A stretch of DNA of 64,000 nucleotides, taken from NCBI GenBank assembly GCA_040752595.1, contig JBFMGX010000050.1, forward strand, positions 2,149 to 66,148, written 5' to 3'. Origin of the DNA: Candidatus Zixiibacteriota bacterium. Lineage in GTDB: Bacteria; Zixibacteria; MSB-5A5; WJJR01. Under the pieces are notes generated by a model that saw only the letters and a list, made by a program, of their open reading frames with translations, did no database searches and was not told the origin of the DNA. Positions 17,419 to 26,024 of this stretch are shown here, in pieces (positions within the stretch are counted from its first letter, which is position 1; every line of letters starts with the position of its first letter). A program made the translations under genes and the position numbers.

Positions 17419-18075
17419 ATGCGCCGCGAAATCCCAACATTCATCGCCCTCGTTGTCGGCATCATCTGCATCATCCAGTTCTTCATTCCCCATTGGCCGT
17501 TCGGGCGCATGGTGGACACCTTTGCGGACTGGTTCACGATCATGCAGGCGGTGGCCATCTGGCTGGGGGCGCTGAACCTGCTCAAGATCAGCTTCCAGAA
17601 GGTCACGCGGAAGAAGGGGCACGACCGCTGGTACGGGGCCGTCGTTATTCTGTCCTTTATGTTGATGGCGATCACCGGCCTGCTTTTGTCCGGCGGGCGC
17701 CGCTTCCAGATGCCGGGGACACGGTTTGATTGGTTGTACATCAACATGTTTGCGCCGTTGGCCTCGACCATGTTTGCGCTCTTGGTGTTCTTCGTGGCCT
17801 CGGCATCCTATCGCGCGTTCCGGGCTCGCAGTTGGGAAGCCGGTTTACTGCTGGTGGCGGCGTTTCTGGTGATGTTGGGGCGCGCCCCCGTGGGCGATTC
17901 CATGACCGGGTTCATGCCGCCGGGGTACCAACTGTCCGATGTGGCCAGTTGGATCATGAACTATCCGCAGTTGGCGGGTCAGCGCGCCATCATGATCGGC
18001 ATCGCGCTGGGGGTGGCCTCGGCCTCCCTGCGGCTCATTCTCGGTCTGGAGCGGTCATATCTCGGCGGCCAGTAG
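17419..18075 (+). CDS. Multi-TM membrane protein, cassette copy A gene 2
   Basis: A 218-residue integral membrane protein with about six helices. Signature stretches shared with the copy at 21579 are PL(A/S)STM(F/Y)ALL and YRAFR(A/V)RS, and the C-terminal GLERSYLGG (IERSYLGRD in copy B). No named family recognised. The start at MRREIPTF mirrors MKRYLPIL in copy B; a GTG five codons upstream is possible. It ends six bases before gene 3, so translation is probably coupled. Confidence 0.78.
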   Translation: MRREIPTFIALVVGIICIIQFFIPHWPFGRMVDTFADWFTIMQAVAIWLGALNLLKISFQKVTRKKGHDRWYGAVVILSFMLMAITGLLLSGGRRFQMPGTRFDWLYINMFAPLASTMFALLVFFVASASYRAFRARSWEAGLLLVAAFLVMLGRAPVGDSMTGFMPPGYQLSDVASWIMNYPQLAGQRAIMIGIALGVASASLRLILGLERSYLGGQ

Positions 18076-18081
18076 CGTGCG

Positions 18082-18951
18082 ATGACGGCGACCAACGATA
18101 CAGCGACGCGGACCGTGTGGGAACGGTTGTTGACGATCGACCGCCGCATCGTGTTCGTATTCGTCGGCATTGCTCTGGTGGTTCCGTTCTTCCTCGGCGT
18201 TTCTCAGAAGATGCCGGTCTCGCGCGAGGTCCGGATGATGGCCGATGCGATGGAGCGGGTCCCGGATGGCGCACTTGTGCTCATTTCCACCGACTACGAT
18301 CCGCCGACGACGCCGGAGTTACAGCCGATGTCGGTGGTGTGCATGAAGTATGCGCTCAAGCGGAAGTGGCGCGTGGTGATTTGCGGTCTGTATCCGATGG
18401 GAGCGGTGCAGGGGAACATCGCCTGGGATATTGCCGTGCGCGATGAGCAGTTCCGCGACCGGCGACCCGTCTATGGCACCGACTACGTCAACCTCGGCTT
18501 TCAATCGGGGAACGAGGCCGTCATCCAGAAGATGGGGTCCGACATCCACTCGACGTTCACGCGCGACTATCGCGGCACTCCCATCGGGGAGATCCCGATC
18601 ATGCGCGGGGTGACCAACCTGGGCAATCTCGATTTCATGGTGAATGTGTCCTCGGGGTATCCGGGAACGCGCGAGTGGGTGCAGTTCGGCGTGGACCGTT
18701 TCGGTCTGAAGATGGTCGCCGGCAACACGGCCGTGCAGACCACCGAGATGACGCCCTATGTCGGCAAGCAACTGCTGGGGATGGCCGGGGGCATGCGGGG
18801 CGCCGCCGAGCTCGAACAGGCCCTCGGTTTTCCCGGCAAGGCGGGGAAGTACATGGTCTGCCAGTCGGTCGCCCATGTGATTGTGATCGCCTTCATCGTG
18901 ATCGGAAACATCGCCTATTTCGCCACCGGCCGGCGTCGGCGGGGAGACTGA
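18082..18951 (+). CDS. Bitopic alpha/beta protein, cassette copy A gene 3
   Basis: A 289-residue protein. An N-terminal TM helix (about 23-41) after a cytoplasmic start, a roughly 210-residue soluble domain, and a C-terminal TM helix (VIVIAFIVIGNIAYFA) leave both ends membrane-anchored. Motifs shared with the copy at 22418 include DYDP followed by ELQPM, and RDY(R/Y)G(T/V)P with a following GxxGAAE. No known family recognised. Spacing to both neighbours is six bases. Confidence 0.77.
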   Translation: MTATNDTATRTVWERLLTIDRRIVFVFVGIALVVPFFLGVSQKMPVSREVRMMADAMERVPDGALVLISTDYDPPTTPELQPMSVVCMKYALKRKWRVVICGLYPMGAVQGNIAWDIAVRDEQFRDRRPVYGTDYVNLGFQSGNEAVIQKMGSDIHSTFTRDYRGTPIGEIPIMRGVTNLGNLDFMVNVSSGYPGTREWVQFGVDRFGLKMVAGNTAVQTTEMTPYVGKQLLGMAGGMRGAAELEQALGFPGKAGKYMVCQSVAHVIVIAFIVIGNIAYFATGRRRRGD

Positions 18952-18957
18952 CACGTC

Positions 18958-19650
18958 ATGTGGATGGACCATCCGGGCTGGGTTGTTTTCGGCACATGGG
19001 TCGCCGCGCTGCTGACGCTGGGGATCATTTCGTTTCTCTACCGAGACAATCCTGTCTACAAGTTCTGCGAGGCGCTCTTCGTTGGGCTCTCCGCCGGGTA
19101 CTGGTTCGTCAGCTACTTCTGGCAAACGCTCCTGCCGCGGCAGTGGGACCCGCTGGCGGACGCCTTTGGGGTGCTGTTCAGCGGGCGGGCGGTGCCGTGG
19201 GGGGAGTTTGTGCTGTTGATCCCCGCGACCTTGGGTATCATGATGCTCCTGCGTCTGATCCCCGGTGCCGGCTGGCTCTCCCGCTGGCCGTTGGCGTTCG
19301 TTGTTGGTTTTACGGCCGGGTTACGTCTGATCACGTTTCTGCAATCGAATGCCATCGCCCAGTTGCACAACTCCGTGCAACCGGTGCTGGCCTACGATGG
19401 ATCGGGCGGATTCCTGCTGTGGAACTCCTTCAATCTCCTCTTAGTCACCGTGGGAACATTCGCGGGGCTTTTCTACTTCTTCTTCTCGAAGGAGCACAAG
19501 GGCGCCTTCGGACGCGTTGCCCGGTTGGGGACGTGGTTCCTGATGGTGACCTTCGGCGCGGCGTTCGGATACACGGTCATGGGACGTATGTCGCTCCTGA
19601 TCGGCCGCATCGACTTCCTCTTGGTCAATTGGCTGCACGTGGCACAGTGA
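18958..19650 (+). CDS. Multi-TM membrane protein, cassette copy A gene 4
   Basis: A 230-residue hydrophobic protein with about six helices. It shares SFLYRDNP(V/F)YK near the N-terminus and FFFSKEHKGA near the C-terminus with its counterpart at 23278. The charged SKEHKG loop before the last two helices is the most conserved point and may contact a partner. Function unknown. It is the last gene of copy A; a promoter and cold-shock gene follow. Confidence 0.77.
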   Translation: MWMDHPGWVVFGTWVAALLTLGIISFLYRDNPVYKFCEALFVGLSAGYWFVSYFWQTLLPRQWDPLADAFGVLFSGRAVPWGEFVLLIPATLGIMMLLRLIPGAGWLSRWPLAFVVGFTAGLRLITFLQSNAIAQLHNSVQPVLAYDGSGGFLLWNSFNLLLVTVGTFAGLFYFFFSKEHKGAFGRVARLGTWFLMVTFGAAFGYTVMGRMSLLIGRIDFLLVNWLHVAQ

Positions 19651-19708
19651 TCGGGATCCTGGGAACCGCACGGCACCGTACGTCGTGCGGAGAGGCGACA
19701 GAATCCCC

Positions 19709-19737
19709 TTGACCGTTCTGGGTGGGATGACGATATT
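19709..19737 (+). promoter_or_regulatory. Putative promoter of the cold-shock gene with long leader
   Basis: TTGACC (19709-19714), 17 bases and GATATT (19732-19737), followed by AT-rich sequence. The start codon lies about 150 bases downstream, giving the long 5' leader typical of cspA-type genes. Confidence 0.5.
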
Positions 19738-19892
19738 AAATAATGTAGCTTGAAACAGCGGACTTGGATAGGAACACTCCCCACAGCAGCACGCATCGAA
19801 CACCTAAAAGAGGACCGATCTGTTTCACCGGCCATAATGGCCAACGGACGTGGGACACCGTTTCGTCCCAAGGCTGGTAAAGGAAGTGAATC

Positions 19893-20093
19893 ATGGCGGA
19901 AGGTACCGTCAAATGGTTCGACGACAGCAAGGGTTATGGCTTCATCTCACAGGATGGCGGCAAGGACGTGTTCGTCCACTACACCGCGATCCAGCGTGAG
20001 GGGTTCCGTTCCCTCGCCGAGGGTGACCGGGTCACCTTCGAAGTGGTCGATGGCCCGAAGGGGCCGCAGGCTGCCAATGTGAAGAAGGTCTGA
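19893..20093 (+). CDS. Cold-shock protein (CspA family)
   Basis: A 66-residue single cold-shock domain, the family's usual size, binding single-stranded RNA/DNA as an RNA chaperone. RNP1 is KGYGFI and RNP2 is VFVHY; it begins [26 protein letters not shown] precedes the ATG. It has its own promoter and terminator and sits between the two copies of the membrane cassette, which it interrupts without obvious functional link. Confidence 0.96.
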   Translation: MAEGTVKWFDDSKGYGFISQDGGKDVFVHYTAIQREGFRSLAEGDRVTFEVVDGPKGPQAANVKKV

Positions 20094-20119
20094 CCCTTTG
20101 GACACTTGGTAGGACCCGA

Positions 20120-20153
20120 CCCCGGCGCGACGACCGCGCCGGGGTTTCCTTTT
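20120..20153 (+). terminator. Rho-independent terminator after the cold-shock gene
   Basis: Perfect 10-bp stem CCCCGGCGCG/CGCGCCGGGG with a five-base loop, followed by TTTCCTTTT. Confidence 0.9.
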
Positions 20154-20226
20154 GGATGGCGCTGGCGAAAGGCGTTGCGCGCCTGTGACCCCGGCGGTAA
20201 GTTGCGCGGCGAACGGGCAGACGACG

Positions 20227-21567
20227 ATGCGACGCTCCCGCTTCAGCACACCGGTGCATTTTCTTCTGTGGCTGCCCATGGCGGCCCTCGTTCTTGTAGT
20301 CCTCTTGCCGTCCGCTGTCCTCGCGCAGGCATCCGTGACGGGTGGGCCGCAGCCGCCGGCGTCGCCCACGGCGGTGACGGCGTTCGATGCCCCCGATGAC
20401 CACGGGCATGCCATCATCGTGCATTGGAAGCTGTCTTGGGACGATGGGCAGGGGCGCGAGAATGTCGTTTCCTATAAGATCCTGCGAACGCCGCGCCTGA
20501 TGGGACCATGGCCGCCCGATTCGGTGCGCGCCGATCGCCCTGATGTCCGCTTGTTCCAGTCTGCTCCCTACCATGTCGCGGCTTGGCAGTTTGTGGACGG
20601 GGAATGGGACACAGTCGGTCTGGCCCCGCCCGGTGAACCGCAGTTCGAGGACCGGGGCGGCAAGCTGCGTGACGCGGCCGACTTCCTTCCCGATCACGTG
20701 GACTTCCGTTATCGGGTGATCGCTGTCGCGTCTGACGGCGGAATGGCGACGTCGGAGATCTCCGCCCCCGCCCAGGCCGGGGGCCAGGTCATCCACTGGG
20801 GGAGAGTCGGGCACATCGGGATTCCCGTGGTGTTGTTCGTCGTTCTGGTGTTGAGTTTCGTCTCGGTGGCTCAGAAGGGGCGGGAACTCTACATTCGTCC
20901 ATTGGCGGGCATCAATGCCGTGGACGATGCCATCGGGCGCGCCACCGAGATGAACCGTCCCATTCTCTATATCCTGGGTCTGGGTGCCGCCGATGAGATG
21001 CCGACGATCGCGTCGCTGACGATCCTCTCGCGCGTGGCCAAGAAGGTCGCCGAGCATCGCACCGAGTTACTGGTGCCTTGCTTTGACCCGGTGGTCATGT
21101 CGGTGGCCCAGGAAACGGTCAAGCAGGCGTATTGGGATGCCGGTCGACCGGATGAGTACAGAGACGGCATTGTGCACTACGTAACGCAGGAGCAATGGGC
21201 CTATGTGGCGGCGGTGAACGGCCTGATGGTGCGTCGGCAAACGGCCGCCAATTTCTACCTCGGTTTCTTTCAGGCCGAATCGCTGGTGCTCGCGGAGACC
21301 GGCGCCCAGACGGGCGCGATCCAGATCGCCGGCACGGACCGAACGTCGCAGATCCCGTTCTTTGTGGTGGCCTGCGACTACACTCTGATAGGTGAGGAGC
21401 TGTATGCCGCCTCCGCCTACCTCGGACGTGAGCCGAAGCTCGTCGGAACGTTGAAAGCGCAGGACTGGGCCAAGGTCGTCTTGCTCGCGGTCATGTCCTT
21501 GGGCGTTCTGGCCGCGGCGATCAATCCCGGCATCCTGCGCGCCATTTTCACGATGCACATCGATTGA
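20227..21567 (+). CDS. FN3-DUF6754-type membrane protein, cassette copy B gene 1
   Basis: A 446-residue paralogue of the protein at 15910. It has a signal segment (LVVLLPSAVLAQ), an FN3-like domain enlarged by about 40 residues (ENVVSYKILRTP, then FRYRVIAVASDGG), a TM helix, the conserved domain (VDDAIGRATEMNR, then CDYTLIGEELYAASAY) and a C-terminal TM helix. It starts a second full set of four genes in the same order as copy A. The larger extracytoplasmic insert suggests the two copies face different ligands or partners (inference). Confidence 0.78.
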   Translation: MRRSRFSTPVHFLLWLPMAALVLVVLLPSAVLAQASVTGGPQPPASPTAVTAFDAPDDHGHAIIVHWKLSWDDGQGRENVVSYKILRTPRLMGPWPPDSVRADRPDVRLFQSAPYHVAAWQFVDGEWDTVGLAPPGEPQFEDRGGKLRDAADFLPDHVDFRYRVIAVASDGGMATSEISAPAQAGGQVIHWGRVGHIGIPVVLFVVLVLSFVSVAQKGRELYIRPLAGINAVDDAIGRATEMNRPILYILGLGAADEMPTIASLTILSRVAKKVAEHRTELLVPCFDPVVMSVAQETVKQAYWDAGRPDEYRDGIVHYVTQEQWAYVAAVNGLMVRRQTAANFYLGFFQAESLVLAETGAQTGAIQIAGTDRTSQIPFFVVACDYTLIGEELYAASAYLGREPKLVGTLKAQDWAKVVLLAVMSLGVLAAAINPGILRAIFTMHID

Positions 21568-21578
21568 ATGCACTTCCA

Positions 21579-22202
21579 ATGAAACGATATCTGCCCATTC
21601 TTCTGGTCCTGCTCAGCGGGGCTTTTCTGGTGTTCCAGTACTTCGTTCCCCACGAGACCTCTGAATTTGTCTACGAATACGCGCTCGATTGGGCACCGAT
21701 CATCGGGATCTTTGCGATGACGCTGGGACTCGTTTCGCTGGCACGTGTCTCGTGGAGTCGGGTGCGCAAGCGCGAGGCGAATTGGCCCTATGCGCTTGTC
21801 ACCCTGGCGGGACTGGCGTCGATCCTGGTGGCCGGTCTTTGGCCGGGGGGCGGGGGCCTGCAGGCCCCTGTCGTCGCCTGGGAGTACAGCTATCTGATGC
21901 TACCGCTTTCATCGACGATGTACGCCCTTCTGGCGTTCTTTATCGCGTCGGCGACCTATCGGGCCTTCCGGGTCCGCTCGGTCCTGGCAACCCTGCTGCT
22001 ATTGGCGGCGGTCATCGTCATGTTGCGTTTCTTCCCTCTGGGGCCGCTCACGGGTCCGATCGGCGGCATGGCAGACTGGATTTTGTATGTTCCGAACTTG
22101 GCTGCGAAGCGCGCGATTCTGATCGGTGTCGGGCTTGGGGTCGTGGCCACGGCGATGAAGATCGTGCTGGGAATCGAGCGGTCGTACTTGGGACGCGATT
22201 AG
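21579..22202 (+). CDS. Multi-TM membrane protein, cassette copy B gene 2
   Basis: A 207-residue, roughly six-helix protein paralogous to 17419-18075, sharing PLSSTMYALLAFF, YRAFRVRS and the C-terminal IERSYLGRD. It starts 11 bases after gene 1 (ATG preferred; a TTG overlapping the previous stop is an alternative). Function unknown. Confidence 0.77.
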   Translation: MKRYLPILLVLLSGAFLVFQYFVPHETSEFVYEYALDWAPIIGIFAMTLGLVSLARVSWSRVRKREANWPYALVTLAGLASILVAGLWPGGGGLQAPVVAWEYSYLMLPLSSTMYALLAFFIASATYRAFRVRSVLATLLLLAAVIVMLRFFPLGPLTGPIGGMADWILYVPNLAAKRAILIGVGLGVVATAMKIVLGIERSYLGRD

Positions 22203-22239
22203 CAGGTTGCTGAAGAACGCGGGAAAACGCGGATGAATG

Positions 22240-22362
22240 GCACCATTGTCATCCTGAGTGACCTGTCCCGAGCGAACGCGAGGGAAGCGAAGGATCTGCT
22301 GTTTCTCCCGATGAAACGAACAGCAGGTTCTTCGCCCCGCCAAAGAACGGCGGGGCTCAGAA
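22240..22362. repeat. Dispersed TCATCCTGAG-type repeat
   Basis: Begins 'tgtcatcctgagtgacctgt', contains 'gaaggatctgctgtttctc' and an inverted 'gaacagcaggttcttcgccc' arm. The family resembles common TCATTCCGAG..GGATCT intergenic repeats; another member lies at 44150-44236. It separates copy B genes 2 and 3. Confidence 0.7.
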
Positions 22363-22417
22363 TGAAATTGATTGCCCAGGTCCAGCGGCATGGTGGATGT
22401 CCGTTCGGTGGATCGGC

Positions 22418-23269
22418 ATGAGCATCTGGGAAAAGATGTTCGCCCTCGACCGGCGCTGGGTCTTTCTGGTCCTCGTCGTGGCACTTCTGGTTTCTCTGAA
22501 GATTCCCTTCCGCGTCTCCGTCCCCATTTCGAACGAGGCGCGTAGTATCCATGACTTCGTCGATCACCTCAAACCGGGGGATGTCATTCACCTCGCCATG
22601 GACTACGATCCCGCGGCCATGGCGGAATTGCAGCCGATGATGCTGGCGGTCCTGAAACAGTGTTTCGAGAAAGACATCAAGATCGTGATGACGGCGTTGC
22701 ACCAGTACGGACCCGCCCTGGCGGCAGCGACCATCGATACCGCCATCGCCCGCCACGAGGCGCGCACCGGCGTCCGCAAGAAGAGCGGCATCGACTATGC
22801 TTACCTGGGGTACCAACCGTACGCCATTCTGATCATCCTCGGCATGGGACAGAACTACCGCATCCCGTTCCCGCGTGACTACTACGGCGTCCCCCTGGAC
22901 TCGCTGCCGATGATGGCCCACATCCAGAACTTCCGCGACGTCAAGGCGGTGCTGAACATCTCGAGCACCAACGCGACGGACTTCTGGATCGCGTACGGCA
23001 ACGGGCGATACGGTGTGCCGCTGGCGATCGGCGTGACCGGCGTCATGACCCCCGAGTACTACCCGTACCTGCAGACGGGACAGATCTTCGGCATCCTCGG
23101 CGGCCTGAAGGGCGCGGCGGAATACGAGACATTGGTGGGAACACCCGGCCCGGCGGTCGACGGCATGAAGGGGCAGATCGTGGCGCATGCGGTGATCATC
23201 CTCTTCATCATCATCGGGAACATCGGCTACTTCGCCGTCCGACGCGGGAAATCCGCCCGCGCCACTTAG
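22418..23269 (+). CDS. Bitopic alpha/beta protein, cassette copy B gene 3
   Basis: A 283-residue paralogue of 18082-18951. It has an N-terminal TM helix (FLVLVVALLVSL), a soluble domain with DYDP then ELQPMM, PRDYYGVPLDSLPMM, and LGGLKGAAEYE, and a C-terminal helix (IILFIIIGNIGYFA). The start at MSIWEKMFALDRRW matches the copy A region VWERLLTIDRRIVF. Function unknown. Confidence 0.77.
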   Translation: MSIWEKMFALDRRWVFLVLVVALLVSLKIPFRVSVPISNEARSIHDFVDHLKPGDVIHLAMDYDPAAMAELQPMMLAVLKQCFEKDIKIVMTALHQYGPALAAATIDTAIARHEARTGVRKKSGIDYAYLGYQPYAILIILGMGQNYRIPFPRDYYGVPLDSLPMMAHIQNFRDVKAVLNISSTNATDFWIAYGNGRYGVPLAIGVTGVMTPEYYPYLQTGQIFGILGGLKGAAEYETLVGTPGPAVDGMKGQIVAHAVIILFIIIGNIGYFAVRRGKSARAT

Positions 23270-23277
23270 AGGTCCTG

Positions 23278-23916
23278 GTGGATTGGGGCACGACCATATC
23301 GACGACCATCGCGGCGCTGTTGACGCTGGCGGTGTTCTCCTTCCTGTATCGCGACAATCCCTTCTACAAGATCGCGGAGCATCTGGTCGTCGGTGTGTCG
23401 GCGGGGTACTGGATGTTGATCCTCTACCACCAGACCCTGAAACAGAAGGCGATAGAGAAGATCTTCACCGACCATCAGTGGTGGTATGTCGTCCCCCTGG
23501 TACTCGGAATCATGATGTTGACGCGTCTGGTGCCCAAGTGGAGCTGGGTTTCGCGCTACCCGCTGGCCATCGTCATCGGGATCGGGGCGGGTGTGGCCAT
23601 CCCCTTGGAGATGAAGGCCAAGGTCATCGAGCAGCTCAACGGCACGGTTGACATCGTTTCCCAGATGCACGATCCGCGGTCGACGCTCGTGACGGGCATC
23701 AACGGCGTCATCGTCATCGCTGGAATCATGACCTCGCTGGTCTACTTCTTCTTCTCCAAGGAACACAAAGGCGCCACCGGCTTTCTGGCACGGATCGGGA
23801 TCGCCGTGTTGATGGTCGGTTTTGGTGCCTCGTTCGGCTTCACGGTGATGGCCCGGGTTGCGCTCTTGATCCAGCGTCTGCAGTTTCTGATATACGATTG
23901 GCTTCACTGGACCTGA
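23278..23916 (+). CDS. Multi-TM membrane protein, cassette copy B gene 4
   Basis: A 212-residue paralogue of 18958-19650, with SFLYRDNPFYK and FFFSKEHKGATGF conserved. It has a GTG start with GAGG upstream, eight bases after gene 3. It lacks about 18 residues of the loop seen in copy A. It completes the second cassette. Confidence 0.77.
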   Translation: MDWGTTISTTIAALLTLAVFSFLYRDNPFYKIAEHLVVGVSAGYWMLILYHQTLKQKAIEKIFTDHQWWYVVPLVLGIMMLTRLVPKWSWVSRYPLAIVIGIGAGVAIPLEMKAKVIEQLNGTVDIVSQMHDPRSTLVTGINGVIVIAGIMTSLVYFFFSKEHKGATGFLARIGIAVLMVGFGASFGFTVMARVALLIQRLQFLIYDWLHWT

Positions 23917-23982
23917 GCCCCCGGGTCAGGTCCGGGGTAGAATGGAACGGTTGCGGGGTCACACGCGGCAGATCAGTGAACA

Positions 23983-24621
23983 ATGAGGCCACGGTATTCG
24001 CGGGCAGTTCTTGTCTGGGCCATCGCCCTTGGCCTCGTCTCGGTCCGACCGGCAAGGAGTGCGGTACCGGAAGATATCTCGCTGCTGCATGCTGGGGCGC
24101 CGTCGCCGATTGGGGCCGATGTGGACTCGTTGCGCGACCGAGCCACGAGGGCACCCGGCACACAGCCGAGTACAACTGGCGATACTCGTTCAGATTCCGG
24201 TGTCGTCAAGACCAGAAGAGGAGTCGACGGGCCCGGCTTCTTTGCCTCGCCGACGGGTGCGCTCCTCAAGTCGGTGGCGTTCCCCGGCTGGGGTCAATGG
24301 TCCAATGGGAAGAAACAGAAAGCGGCCGTCTACTTCGGGATCGAGGGATATTTCATCACCAAGTCGCTGATTTGGCGGCACCGGGCGCTGCAGAGCAACG
24401 TCGACTTCACCACCGTCAGTCACGCGCGTGACCGGCGCAACTACTTTTATTGGCTGACCGGACTGACGGTCTTCATCTCGATGTTCGACGCCTACGCCGA
24501 TCGTTACCTGCTGACATTGGAGCAGACGCGCGGACGCCCCGATGACTATTGGGGTGGAGAGACCCTGTCGGGATCCACAGATGACAGCGGCTGGCGACTA
24601 TTGGTCGGATGGCGATTTTGA
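23983..24621 (+). CDS. DUF5683-domain exported membrane protein
   Basis: A 212-residue protein with an N-terminal signal (AVLVWAIALGLVSVRPARS), a low-complexity linker (about 45-85) and a membrane domain whose start, ALLKSVAFPGWGQWSNGKKQ, matches the DUF5683 signature (P-G-W-G-Q-x-x-N-x-K). Members are widespread in FCB bacteria; function unknown. It follows copy B of the membrane cassette on the same strand and may belong to the same transcript. Confidence 0.82.
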   Translation: MRPRYSRAVLVWAIALGLVSVRPARSAVPEDISLLHAGAPSPIGADVDSLRDRATRAPGTQPSTTGDTRSDSGVVKTRRGVDGPGFFASPTGALLKSVAFPGWGQWSNGKKQKAAVYFGIEGYFITKSLIWRHRALQSNVDFTTVSHARDRRNYFYWLTGLTVFISMFDAYADRYLLTLEQTRGRPDDYWGGETLSGSTDDSGWRLLVGWRF

Positions 24622-24622
24622 G

Positions 24623-24671
24623 GCCGACCGATCGCGTCGCGATGTCGGGTTCGTCCGGCCACCGTTTTTTT
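24623..24671 (+). terminator. Possible terminator after the DUF5683 gene
   Basis: A CCGAC..ATCGC-GTC-GCGAT-GTCGG stem, or a larger GGCC-closed fold, is followed by eight consecutive T at 24664-24671. The tight hairpin and the T-run are about 14 bases apart, so this is uncertain. Confidence 0.4.
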
Positions 24672-24725
24672 TGCGGCGGGCGCGTATAAGAGACTTGGCG
24701 CCCGTGCGGGCGGTTGAGGAGGAAG

Positions 24726-26024
24726 ATGTTTCGTAGATCGAAAGGACAATGCGCGGGGTCAGTGGTGATCTTGTGCATGGCGGTCATGCTGTTGTTGACC
24801 CCGTGGGTGTCGGCGGTTGCCGACATGCTCCTGATCCCGATGGACGGGGAGCAGACCGATCATCTGAAAGCGTACGGCGTGGCCTTTCACTGCCTGACGC
24901 GGGGGGTGAAGGTCGAGTGGCTGCTGAATTATCGTGCCGGATCGTTTCTCGCCAACTACTATCAGGACATCGCCGACACCTGCAACGTGCGCGGCGTGCG
25001 GTATGAGCGGATCGGCGACGCGGCGGTCGCCGACATCCGCGCCACGATCGAGAACCAGAACATGGAGTCGGTGCTGTTGGAGAAGGCCCCGGCCATCGCC
25101 GTGTATGTTCCGCCCACGAATGAGCCATGGGATGACGCGGTGACACTGGTCTTGAATTATGCCCAGATCGACTACAAGACGTTGTGGGATGAGGAGGTCC
25201 TGCGGGGCGATCTGGCGCAGTATGACTGGCTGCACTTGCACCACGAGGACTTCACGGGGCAGTACGGCAAGTTCTATGGTTCCTACCGCGACGCACTTTG
25301 GTACCGTCAGGACCAGCAGATGTGCGAAGAGACGGCACGCCGGTTGGGTTTTCGGAAAGTCTCCGACGAGAAGAAGGCGGTGGCGCTGGCGATCAAGGAC
25401 TATGTGTCGCGGGGCGGTTTCCTCTTTGCGATGTGCTCGGCGCCGGAGACGCTCGACATCGCTCTGGCGGCGGGGGACGTGGACGTTGTTCCGGCCCAGT
25501 TCGACGGTGACCCGCCCGATCCGGACTGTCAGAAGAAACTCGACTACAGCCGCAGCATGGCGTTCACCGACTTCACACTGTCGTTAGATCCCTTCGAATA
25601 CTCGCACTCGGACATCGACACGTCCCCCGACCGTATCGCCTCCCGCTACGGTCCCGAGGGGGACTACTTCACCCTCTTCGACTTCTCGGCGAAGCTGGAC
25701 CCGGTGCCGACCATGTTGGTTCAGTGCCATGTCGACGTGGTCAAGGGGTTCATGGGGCAGACGACGGCCTTTCGCAAGACGCTGGTGAAGAAGTACGCCA
25801 CCCTATTGGGTGAGAACGAGGGACAGAACGAAGTCCGTTACCTCCACGGCAATCTCGATCGGGGGACGATTACGTTTCTGGGCGGGCACGATCCGGAAGA
25901 CTACCAGCACATGATCTACGACCCGCCGACGGATCTGGCCTTGCACAAGAACTCGCCCGGGTATCGGTTGTTGCTCAACAACGTTCTGTTTCCGGCTGCC
26001 CGCAAGAAGGAGCGCAAGACCTGA
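24726..26024 (+). CDS. Exported protein of the mis-named 'asparagine synthetase B-like' family
   Basis: A 432-residue secreted protein: signal peptide (VVILCMAVMLLLTPWVSA), then MLLIPMDGEQTDHLKAYGVA and VEWLLNYRAGSF. Sequences with this opening are often annotated as asparagine synthetase B in FCB genomes, but I see no N-terminal Cys glutaminase or PP-loop, so that name looks wrong. The body has conserved acidic and Trp/Tyr-rich segments (YDWLHLHHEDFTGQ, then LGGHDPEDYQH) suggesting a periplasmic sensor or enzyme. GAGGAGGA precedes the ATG; a TATAAG box lies at 24685. Function unknown. Confidence 0.75.
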   Translation: MFRRSKGQCAGSVVILCMAVMLLLTPWVSAVADMLLIPMDGEQTDHLKAYGVAFHCLTRGVKVEWLLNYRAGSFLANYYQDIADTCNVRGVRYERIGDAAVADIRATIENQNMESVLLEKAPAIAVYVPPTNEPWDDAVTLVLNYAQIDYKTLWDEEVLRGDLAQYDWLHLHHEDFTGQYGKFYGSYRDALWYRQDQQMCEETARRLGFRKVSDEKKAVALAIKDYVSRGGFLFAMCSAPETLDIALAAGDVDVVPAQFDGDPPDPDCQKKLDYSRSMAFTDFTLSLDPFEYSHSDIDTSPDRIASRYGPEGDYFTLFDFSAKLDPVPTMLVQCHVDVVKGFMGQTTAFRKTLVKKYATLLGENEGQNEVRYLHGNLDRGTITFLGGHDPEDYQHMIYDPPTDLALHKNSPGYRLLLNNVLFPAARKKERKT

